Assembly: GCA_009602725.1 (NCBI GenBank)
Contig: WELB01000003.1
Span: 1,496,262 to 1,523,394, forward strand
Reading direction: 5' to 3'
DNA: 27,133 nucleotides
Source of the DNA: Spirogloea muscicola
Taxonomy: Eukaryota > Streptophyta > Zygnematophyceae > Spirogloeales > Spirogloeaceae
Under the pieces are notes generated by a model that had not been told where the DNA came from, did not search any database, and saw nothing but the letters and a program-made list of their open reading frames with translations. Shown here in pieces: positions 8,940 to 17,900 of the stretch (position 1 is its first letter; each line of letters opens with the position of its first letter). The position numbers and the translations under genes are program-made.

Positions 8940-11900
8940 GTTAGCCTGCACGTGGTCCTTGCGGACGAGCCCAGGCAGCTCCTTGTCAAGCACCTCATTG
9001 TCCTCAGTGTAGTCAACCGGGACCTGCTTGCAGCAGCTCAGCGCTGAGCTTAAGCACACAATTGTATGCAGGCAGGCACAGTACACAGCAAGAGCAGAAC
9101 ATGACATAATAGACGGCAATAGACGAGCCAAGTCCGAGACCGACCTCAATGAGCTTGACGCCAGGTAAGACGTCAAGGCACTGGTGCAGGATCTCGAGGA
9201 ACTCGTCCGCCTTGGTCACACGGAAGCCCTTGGCTCCGTAGCTGGTGGCTCACAGTGCCCTCGCCATAGTCAAACACCGAAAACAGCCGGCCAGCAGGAC
9301 ATATTCCGAGGTCATGTAGATCAATCATGTCAACCGCTATTCCTGGGTGAGGTGTGGAGACAGGGGCCCACCTGTTGGCATATGCGACAAAGTCGGGGTT
9401 GTCCAGTTCCAAACCGAATCTACCAATCACCATTTCCACCAATGCAAGGAAAGGGGCAGTCAGCTCACAAAGTTCAGTGGCAGGCTAAGTAGGGAGACTA
9501 TTAGAGTGGTTGAGGACGCAATGTTGAAATATTCAAGTATGGCCCCAAAAGAAGGACATGCCAATCTTCACATGGACCCCGCTTAGCCTGCCCGCGCCGC
9601 GACCCACAAGGGCACAATTCTATCCAAGTTTGAAGGGCTCCGCACTTGTTGAACCCCGCCGCATGCTGCTTCCACTTGATCATGCCGTAGCCATTGTCGT
9701 TGATGACAATTACAGTCATGTTGAGCTTGATTCTGACCGCAGTCTCCAGCTCCTGTTAACCAGGGGTAATTGTCAGAATTCACAAATGAGGTGACATAAG
9801 CTAATTTTGGACAAGATATCTGTGACCACGTGAATTGGAATCATGACTACTCGAAGAACAGTAGTTAAGTAGAATGGTCATATAGTTATTCCACTGTGAC
9901 TGTCCCTGGCTCCACCATCCTTCCACATTCTGAAGCTTGAGGAAGCTTACGAGGCCCTTCGAAGAAGCTTACACGGCTTCGGCCTCGTACAATGCATGCG
10001 CACCTGCGAATTCATCATGAAACCTCCGTCGCCGCATACAGCCACCACCTTTTTCTCTGGGTAGAGCAGCGAGACAGCCATTGCCGAGGGCAGACCGGCG
10101 CCCATTGTGGCGAGTGCGTTGTCAAGCAAAAGAGTGTTTGGTTGATAGGCCTGTCAAGCACCTCCTTGCTTCCTCAGTACGGTGAATGATTCTTGAAGCC
10201 CATTGGATATAGTGACTGGCAGAATAACTATAGAAGGCATTGCAGGACTTGAGACATCCTAAAGTCAAAGCCTGTCTCGTCTTCGTCAAGCTCTTCTGTA
10301 GGTACCATGTGGAGCGAGCAGCACTGATCCAGAAGCCTTGTGGTTCACACTGCACCAACCTTGTAGCAGCGTGCAAAGTAGATCTTGTACATGCCTGCAT
10401 TAGAGAGAGCAAGATGATGCAAAGGGTGATCAAACGCAGACCAGCCTGCTGCCTGCTCCAGTAACAAGGATCTCTAGCATCTCCAGATGGGGACATCATA
10501 CCACGAAGCAGTGCTCAAATGGCGAACCCACTGGTCTAGAATAAGCCAGCAAGCCATGTCTGCACTTAGTGTCACAATGGACAGAAGGAGATGTGAAACC
10601 CGCTTACCGTTGTCCAGACAGGCGACACCATCATCTGGGAGTGCTCTCCTGCGCAGGTTGATGTGGAAAAACTTAGCGCACGCATGTTGTCTTGAGGACC
10701 AACGTGAACTTGGACTCGCAGGAGGACCAGGAAATACACTGGTGAGTCCAAAGCTAGGTAAGTCGAGATAAAATGCTGTGAAGATAAGCACCTCACGTCG
10801 GCCACAACACGCTGTGGGGAGAGGGGAAAGGCCGGGTTGTCAACATTTTTGCGCAGCGAGTCCTCAAAGTCCTTCTTCACCTGCGCGTTGGTCCCAGAAA
10901 AGGTAACCTTCAGAGGTCAAGCTTAAAAGCTAAGCTTGCAGCTGCATATGGAGTCTAAGCTTGAACCTTATAACCTGCACCCGTGATACTTAGAATCATA
11001 ACACTGCAAGGCTGTGCTGGGTAAAGGGGGAGGCAGGCAGCAGCTTGACAACAGTCTCGGAACTCTATTGGCTGGCACAGGATGTCCAGGTCCACTCACG
11101 CCCATCATGAAGGAATGGTCCCAGTGGCTCTGGGGCTCCAGGCGATTTGTGAGCTGCCAGACGGCGTTGGCGATGTCGCCAACAACCTCCAGCTGCGGGA
11201 AGTAGACGTTGTCTACCTTGGCGCTGTAGAAGTTCACGTGTATCACCATTGGCGGCTCGTTGTGCCTGAAGCTCCCATCAAGTCACAATGGTGGCCGTCA
11301 CAATATGAATTGGAAGACAATACAACTTCTTCCCAATATATCTCAGGCAGTTAGCTCCTGCTGGATGGACCTCTCTGGATCCAAGAGGGAGGTGTGCTGG
11401 CTTAAGAGGGTGGCCATTGCCTCATAATGAAGGGCGGCTTCTCGACGACGTCATGGCCAATGTTGATGATGAGATCCGCAGTCTCGCAGCACAGATGCGG
11501 GAAGTCGTTGGCGGACAGCGCGCAGCAGCCAAGGCACAGCGGGTGCGAATCTGCGCACGCTCAGTCAGTGCCGCCCACCAGGATCCTTCAGCTCACATGG
11601 CTAAGTAAACTGGTCTTCATGCACGCTGCAGGATCGCAGGCTTTCTTGATGCGTGAGTTAGCCGTGGCAGAGTCCCTGTGCCAGCTTATGTGGAAAGGAA
11701 AGTGGTCAGCGAGGCATCACCTGGGACGACGCCCTTGCCCATCTGCGTTGTGACAAAGGGAACGCCGAGCTTGTCGACGAACTGCCTCAGCCTGCCGCCA
11801 TCAGCACTCACCGCAGCAAAAGTGAGCGCCCTCTTCGTGACAGCCTTAAGGCCAAGGGCGCGTCCCACTCAGGCATTGCTTAGTATCCAGCTTGAAGCAG

Positions 11901-13232
11901 CAAGAAGCTTAATATCACTGCAGACTGGATATACCATACCCCATGAGAAAGACTCGACGGTGAGCTACTACTTGGTAGCAGTTCCACTGTGAGCTTATCA
12001 CCTCGTAACCTGCTTTGACAATGACCTTTCTTCAATGCAGACATGCATTGAAAGCTTGAGCTTGGTTGAGGAGCCGACCGGACGCCTTAGAGCTTAGCTG
12101 CAGTATGGCTGCAGCAACATACATCTTTTGGGTGAGTTTGCGGTTGGCGCCGGCGCCAATGAGGAGCAGCGGGCGCTGGGCGGCCTCGATCATCGCGACA
12201 GCCTTAGCAATGGCCTTCTCCTCGGCGACGGGCCGCCGAACCTGGTGCACCGGAAAGAGCTCGGCGTTGGTGAGCGTGCTTGCAATGTCCTCTGGGAGCT
12301 CTAGGTGCACCGCCCCGGGCCGCTCCTCCATGGACAGCCGCGCCGCCTCTCGTACGAGCGACGGCACCAGGTCGCCGTCGGCAATCTGCCGCGTATACTG
12401 CAGCAGGAGAAGCAGGCCGGCCGACGGCTTCAATTCAGGCCCACAGTCACCCGAGCCACTGATGCAAGTTCTCTGAGGTGCACAAGTGGGAAGTGCAAGC
12501 AGTTTGCTTATCAAGTCAATGTACATTTAACACTAGTTGAGCGTCAGACGTAAATTGGTGGAATTCGAGGGTGGTAGCACCTCGCACCTTGGTGATGGGT
12601 CGCAGATTCTCAACAATGTCTACGATCTGAAATGAGCCCTGCTTGCTCTTCCGTATTGGCTTCTGACCCGTAATCATCATCTGCGCTCGTCTCACCAGCC
12701 AAAGTATGTTAGGGGTGTCAGGGCGACGAGGAGAGCCGTCGCCGCACTGATGCAATGTGGCCGTCTCAGCTTGGCGCGGCAGCCAGCAAGGTGCTCGAGT
12801 TGAGGTGGGGGGCCGACCATGGGGAAGCCGGCAAGCTGAGCATAAGCAGCGGCGGTTGTGAAATTGGTCGCGCCGGGACCGAGCGTGGAGAGGCAGACGC
12901 CGCACTGGCCTGTCAGGCGGCCAACGGTGGCGGCCATGAAGCCCGCCGCCTGCTCGTGCCGCGTCACAATCAGCTTGATGGTCGAGGTCTGCAGCGAGTC
13001 CAGAAGGTCCATGTTCTCCTCGCCGGGGATGCCAAAAATGTACCTGCACCATTGCTTTCACGCGGCATGGAGCAGCTCAGCATGCCGCCTGCAGAACTTT
13101 GGGCAGCAGGCATTCGTGGGCAACGAGAGCGGCGAGCAGGAGCAGTGTGAGCGCGCTCCCGACTCACTCGATGCGCTCGTTCTCCAGGGCCTTGACGAAC
13201 ACGTCCGACGTCTTGCGCTTATCGCCACCCAT
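8940..13232 (-). CDS. Acetolactate-synthase-like thiamine-diphosphate enzyme, bacterial type
   Basis: It resembles the large-subunit acetolactate synthase family, which condenses 2-keto acids; the actual substrate is inferred. Exons: 13232-13168, 13043-12818, 12680-12588, 12397-12123, 11791-11721, 11550-11421, 11265-11100, 10880-10792, 10648-10608, 10394-10360, 10150-10004, 9752-9646, 9419-9372, 9241-9145, 9023-8940. They give 558 codons with every phase consistent. Motifs: FGIPGEEN; cofactor-activating Glu in RHEQAA (about 50); LSTLGPGATN; ITGQKPIRKSKQG; ERPGAVHLELPEDIA; TTQMGKGVV; PQRVVADV; LDNALATMGAGLPSA; ThDP motif GDGG (about 440) through NDNGYG; VPVDYTEDNEVLDKELP near the end. The protein starts MGGDKRKTSDVFVKAL, directly at the catalytic domain, with no plastid transit peptide, unlike plant acetolactate synthase. 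One intron (11420-11266) uses a GC donor. Other ThDP enzymes, such as hydroxyacyl-CoA lyases, are less likely. Confidence 0.88.
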
Positions 13233-13706
13233 GGCTGCGCGCTGCCCACAGCTAGAAGTGGTGGGCAACGAAGTGTTTCCGGCAGGTCGGAGTGCGAGCC
13301 GGGGCCTTGTTGCCTGAAAGCTGCGGAGCTTTATGCAGGAGCAGAGGTGAGGAAGAGGTAGGAGACGAAGACTGGTGCGGGCAGCTGCACAAGGAACTCG
13401 TCCACTGTAAGTGATGGAGAAAGCAATGCTGGTTCTGGAGAGGGGCTGGGAAACAGACGAGGGCGAGCGGAGTCTACGGAAGCAAGACCTGCCTGCTCAG
13501 CCAGCATAGGCAATCGGAAAAGATCGTGTATTAGAAAGAAATGTAGGCCAAATGGCCAGGTACAAAGGCAAGCACACAGCATAGGCAATCAGGATTCCGG
13601 CGAGCTGCTGACGGTATTACTTTACCAAGTGCAACCCATGTAATATGAAGGAATATGTGATAAGAGAGGCATACTGTTACCTCGAGCGGCTTCAGACGGG
13701 GGTCGT
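13233..13706. promoter_or_regulatory. Upstream region of the ThDP-enzyme/ALDH locus
   Basis: This region lies between the minus-strand start codon at 13232 and the repeat cluster at 13707. It should contain that locus's promoter. I see no TATA box or other clear element, and none of its open frames resembles a known protein or a transit peptide. Confidence 0.4.
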
Positions 13707-13730
13707 AGAAGGTGCTCGCCCATTGAGAAG

Positions 13731-13800
13731 AGGGGCTGGCAAAGCCAACCCAAAAAGAATGGACAATGTTCAAAGCCAAAGAAAGAGGTGCTGAAAAAGG
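13731..13800 (-). repeat. Dispersed palindromic 3' element, copy at 13.7 kb
   Basis: Nearly identical to 23315-23390, about 9.6 kb away, over the shared motifs GGGGCTGGCAAAGCC, AAAAAGAATGGACAATG and TCAAAGCC/TCCAAAGCC. In the 23.3-kb copy the core is a perfect palindrome (8-bp arms, 3-base loop). In this copy one arm base has changed, weakening the hairpin. On the minus strand it lies about 50 bases downstream of the short ORF end at 13850. Confidence 0.75.
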
Positions 13801-13849
13801 ACTTCACTACAAAGTGCAAGATGGTGCAGAGGGAGATGCAGATGGCTGC

Positions 13850-13911
13850 TCAGTATCCACGTGTGAGCAACAGCAGATCAGAGTCGTAGGACTGGTTGCT
13901 AAGGCCGTGAT
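13850..13911 (-). pseudogene. Short fourth copy of the repeated C-terminal ORF
   Basis: Read on the minus strand, this ends SYDSDLLLLTRGY and then TGA (13852-13850), the same end as the three copies at 22.8-24.0 kb. Upstream of the last dozen codons the similarity fades, so this is probably a truncated fragment. The palindromic element follows it downstream, as it does at 23.4 kb. Confidence 0.5.
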
Positions 13912-13984
13912 CAACTTTCCCGGCCCTCATTACCGGCCCCTCTTCTCAATGGGCGAGCACCTTCTTCATTACCACCCCTGTCCT

Positions 13985-14007
13985 TCTTTCTTTCTTTCTT
14001 TCTTTCT
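13985..14007. repeat. TTTC microsatellite
   Basis: Five or six consecutive TTTC units adjoin the truncated repeat copy at 13936-13965. Confidence 0.85.
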
Positions 14008-14372
14008 CCTGTCATCCCTTCTGCCACTGCTGCTGCCCCACTCACCCCGCAGCTCCAGCAGTGGTCGTTTGATGGGTCAACAAGGCCCCCTTATCTTTGC
14101 GCTAGTTTTTGTCTGAACAATGTATTGGCTTGAATTGGCCTCGCTTATATTTCATGCGCGCCTTCTCTCCTGCCAGAGGCGGATGGTGGGGCAGGAAGCT
14201 CGGAAGGAAGCCGGCGGGTTGCTGGCTGGCGGCGACCGGGGTGATGGGGCACGAGGCGAGGGGCTGGACAGGGCTTTGAGCGTGTGGCGGGGAGGGCAGC
14301 GGGCGGGGGCGCAGCGGAATAGGGGAAGTCGGGGTCGGGGGGCGCGGCGAAGAAGGAGCGGGGTGTTTTTTT

Positions 14373-14373
14373 N
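14373..14373. other. Ambiguous base (N) in a homopolymer-rich stretch
   Basis: A single N lies between a T run and G runs in very GC-rich DNA. It shows that local base calls near homopolymers are unreliable, which matters for the two apparent frameshifts elsewhere. Confidence 0.95.
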
Positions 14374-14406
14374 GGGTTGGGGAGCCCGGGGGGGGGGGGA
14401 GGGCGC

Positions 14407-14414
14407 TGACGTCA
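14407..14414. promoter_or_regulatory. Palindromic TGACGTCA (CRE/bZIP-type site)
   Basis: A perfect 8-base palindrome matching the consensus of many bZIP factors lies about 515 bases upstream of the TAF1C-like start codon. Function is inferred only from the motif. Confidence 0.3.
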
Positions 14415-14638
14415 AGGCCGACGCCCCCGCCGACGAGGACGTGACCCGGCGGCGGCTTTCGATGACACGTTTGGGGCCGTCGACTGCCTCCTACGATATC
14501 CTTGCCCAGATGTAATCAGGTTGGACGCTAACAACAACACCAGAAGTGTATTTAAATTTTCAACCTGATCCGACTTGTCACGTCTGCGTCCGCTGCCGTG
14601 ACAATGCTCACGTCCGCGTTCGCGTCGAGCACGCGTCA

Positions 14639-14701
14639 CCACGTGGCAGTGTCGCCACGTGGCGCGGCCTCCTTGCCACTTGGACTCGTTTTAGGGTTAG
14701 G
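14639..14701 (+). promoter_or_regulatory. Promoter-proximal cluster: two G-boxes and a telo-box-like motif
   Basis: Two perfect CCACGTGG palindromes (14639-14646 and 14655-14662) are spaced 16 bases apart. A TTTTAGGGTTAGG motif follows (14689-14701), about 230 bases before the TAF1C-like ATG. In land plants the AAACCCTA telo-box is common in promoters of ribosome-biogenesis and translation genes, which suits a Pol I factor. A TATTTAAA stretch near 14549 could be a TATA element. The transcription start is unknown. Confidence 0.45.
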
Positions 14702-14929
14702 TTGCTGTGCTCTCAAATTGCCGCCTCCGCCGCCTCCACTACCGCCGCTCTCGCCGGCGCCTTTTCCGCCGCCGTCGCCGCTACTGCTGCTCTCACCGCC
14801 GCCAATTCCGCCGCCCCCGCCGCCGCCTCTTCCGCGGCCTCTTCAGGCCCATCGCCGCCGGCCCGTTGCCGACGTGGGAGCGAGGCTGCCGAGAGCCGCG
14901 ACTTCAGCCCCGCTGCGCCCGCAGATGGC

Positions 14930-17900
14930 ATGGCGGCCACGCCGGTGCCGAGCCTGGCGCCGGCCGCGCCCCCCGTGCAGCTGCTCGTCACCGGCGCGGA
15001 CCTGCGCCCGCCAAGCGCCGGGCCCTCGCAGGGCGGCGACCCGCGCCTGGTGAGCCCCTGCCGGACCTCCCGCCCCAGACGTCACGGCCTCCGCGTCGCC
15101 CTGCCCGTCGTCTCCGTTACGTCGGGAAACGCCTCGAAGCCGTGGATCCCGACCAAGTCTCGAACCCTCAACCTCAAGAATGAAGCTCTTATCCCCATCT
15201 GTGCGAAACCGTGTACGTAAGCCCAAGCCCTGCTTCGCCTGCTGCGTGCGCAGGTTGCCGAGAGCGTGCTGGCGAGCCTCCCGGGGGTGAACGTCCCGCT
15301 GCACCTCCTGCAGGGCCTGGTGGCGGAGGACGCGGCGCTGCGCAGCCGCGCCGCGCTGGACGGCAACCCCCTGGCCGGCTGCTGCCTGCAGTCCATCCAG
15401 GTGCTCCTCTTCACCGCAGCAGCATCATGGCGGTGCTCGATCTTCGGCCTGTCGTGTCTGCCGCTCGGTGTAGCATTTGAGGAGCACATTCACTGAGGAG
15501 CATATCAATTGGAGCATGAGGCTAGATTATACATCCAAGTCAAGGTCGGGTCATAGGAACTGTCAGGTACGGTCATGCAGGTGTCAGAGTCACCTTTTTG
15601 TGAAGCTAACTCTGGTGTAGCACAGCTTAATGTGAGCTGTATGTATGCCGTTATCGCAACGCCTGAGTTTGGTAGCACTAAAGCTTGAAGCCCCTGAAGC
15701 CCCTGAAGCCCGTGAAGCGCCTGAGTCCCCATTTCCTCTAGCCTTTATGGTGATAGCCGCTGAGAAGTCTGAGCAGAATAGGGACCTGCAGGCCCACATT
15801 ATCAGTGAGCCCTTGCACATGGGGCCATACTCAGGCGGCGGCTGAACTGGCGTGTCAAGTCACCTCTCTGCAGGCGCCCAGCGGGGACCTCCACGTGTAC
15901 TTTCCCACGGGGCGCAACGGCGCGCAGCTCGGGGGGGCCCGCTGCTGGAGGGACGCTTGCGGGAACTGGCGTGCGGCGCAGAATGAGAATGCCAATGTGG
16001 ACACAGAGTTGGTGGAGGTGGCGGCAGTGGCGATGAAGGAGGGGCGGAGCAGCAGGGAGTTCAATGGAGGAGATGGTGACAGTGACGAGGGCGGAGAGGA
16101 GGAGGTGGAGGAGAGTGGCGAGGGAAGCAGTGGCAGCGATGACAATGGCAGTGAGGGCAGGAAGGGGTCGGCGGTGCATCAAGGAGGGGTGGCGCAGTCC
16201 AGCGGCGACTCTGCTGGAGAGGCAGCAGGAACGCCTGTTCCAATGACGCCACCGATATGGCGGGCGAAAGCTGCGAGCGGCAGCCAGCGCGTGGTGCATC
16301 CGCTTCGCACGTCGCCGCCTGGGCACTACGTGCTCACGGGGCCGCTGGACCAGCCAATCAAGCAGGTAGATATGCACTGAACCCTTGCACTGCTCTTGCA
16401 GCCCAGCAGCCCGTGACCAATGACAGTGACGACTACTACCTAAGTTACATCTATAACAAGTCCACTAGCATTGACCACATTTGCTGCTTAGTCAATAGAA
16501 CGCTGTTGGATACGTTGTCAAAGTGCGTCCAGCCATGGCACGCCCTTCACCAGGACCATCAGGATGCCGTTGGGCCCCAAGTGTTGCAGATGCTTCAAAG
16601 TTTCTCTCGCTTGCCTTGAGATAGTTGCTGCGAGATGACAGCACCTCTGACTGTACTTTGCGGGTGCATTGCTTGGTCGAGAAGCTCGCCGCTGTAGCAG
16701 GTGATGGCATGTCAGCGGGCCTTGCGACGACTCTCATTGCTGCCCGGACATTGTCAACCATTAAGGTCTTTCGGTTGTCACCAAAGGTGAGCAGAGTAGA
16801 CTCTCTGCATCCTGCATATAGAATGCATACTCCTAGCATCTGTCAGCCGTCAGTGCCTTTGATAGCTCCGCATAAGGGCCACTCGCAAGGCTCTTGAGCT
16901 TCTCTGGTCCATCAGCCTGCTCATTTCATTGAGAGCACTAGAGCACCATTCTGCACCTTGGTCAGCAGAGTTGCTGGACCAGTTCACCTCTCTAGTCTCT
17001 CTTCTCTTCCCATGCCTCTCCACCTCCATTAGCTAGTGTTTGCCGAAGTTGCTTCTCATCTGGGCTCTTGCGAATGTTTGCGACCTCCAACAGGAAGCTG
17101 GCAGCGCGATTGAGCTGATCGTGGATGCGAGATTTTCGAGGTGCCCATGCCATGTAAGCTTCCCAACCATGAAGTTCTCCGTTAGGCTCAGAAAAATTGG
17201 CTCAAGCATCATGCTTCTACATGTATTTGGCAACAGGGTCAGCGTCTGTGTTCTCGGCCTGGACCTACGTGGTGATACCTCTTGATCAGCGTCAACTGCT
17301 TATGCACTGTCTGGATATAGTCATCTGGAGTGTGCTCTCTGTGCTGTACCAACCAGATATCTGGTTGGTTGCATAAGGTCTAGGATCACAATGGAGGACG
17401 TGCTTACATATGTCATTGTTCTTGGCAACTCCCGCACAACAAAGTGAGAGCACCCCTCAGTTGAGATTGCCAATCAAAAGGGACTGTCCTGCAGACTCTG
17501 TTGACGCTGATCTGGAGGTGCTACCGCTAAGTTCTTGTATAAGGATGAAGGCTTAAGTTGATACATATGTAGAAGATGGAAGAGCACCTGTATTTGACAT
17601 GGTCCTTTGTGCGTAGTAGAGGGTATCCGGCAAGCTATAACTTGTCAACTGCATAGCTGGCTTACATGTCCTGTTTGTCAAAGTGCAGCATGGAATCTAC
17701 TTCATACAGTTGTGCTCGTCTTGCAATGTGAGCACGTATATCTATGTGTTTTTCAAGTACAGCCAATTACTCAACCCATCTTTGACCACAAGATAGTGTG
17801 CTCCCAACACATGCATGCAGGTGGCGTGGAATCCGTACTTCCCGGGCACAGAGGCGGCTATTGTGCTTGATGATGGCTCATTGCACCTCCTAAGATTTCG

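Larger units (their letters stand above)
13707..13965. repeat. Perfect 30-bp inverted repeat pair bounding a dispersed-repeat copy
   Basis: Positions 13707-13736 and 13936-13965 are perfect reverse complements over 30 bases. The left arm continues into a conserved palindromic element (13731-13800) shared with 23315-23390. The right arm is a second, truncated copy in the opposite orientation, followed by a TTTC microsatellite. Two oppositely inserted copies of one element explain the arrangement; a foldback element is the alternative. Confidence 0.8.

Noticed and set aside
15802-16377. 191-codon frame antisense to TAF1C-like exon 3
   Set aside because: It mirrors the exon with the acidic insert; the plus strand has the recognisable protein and valid splice sites.
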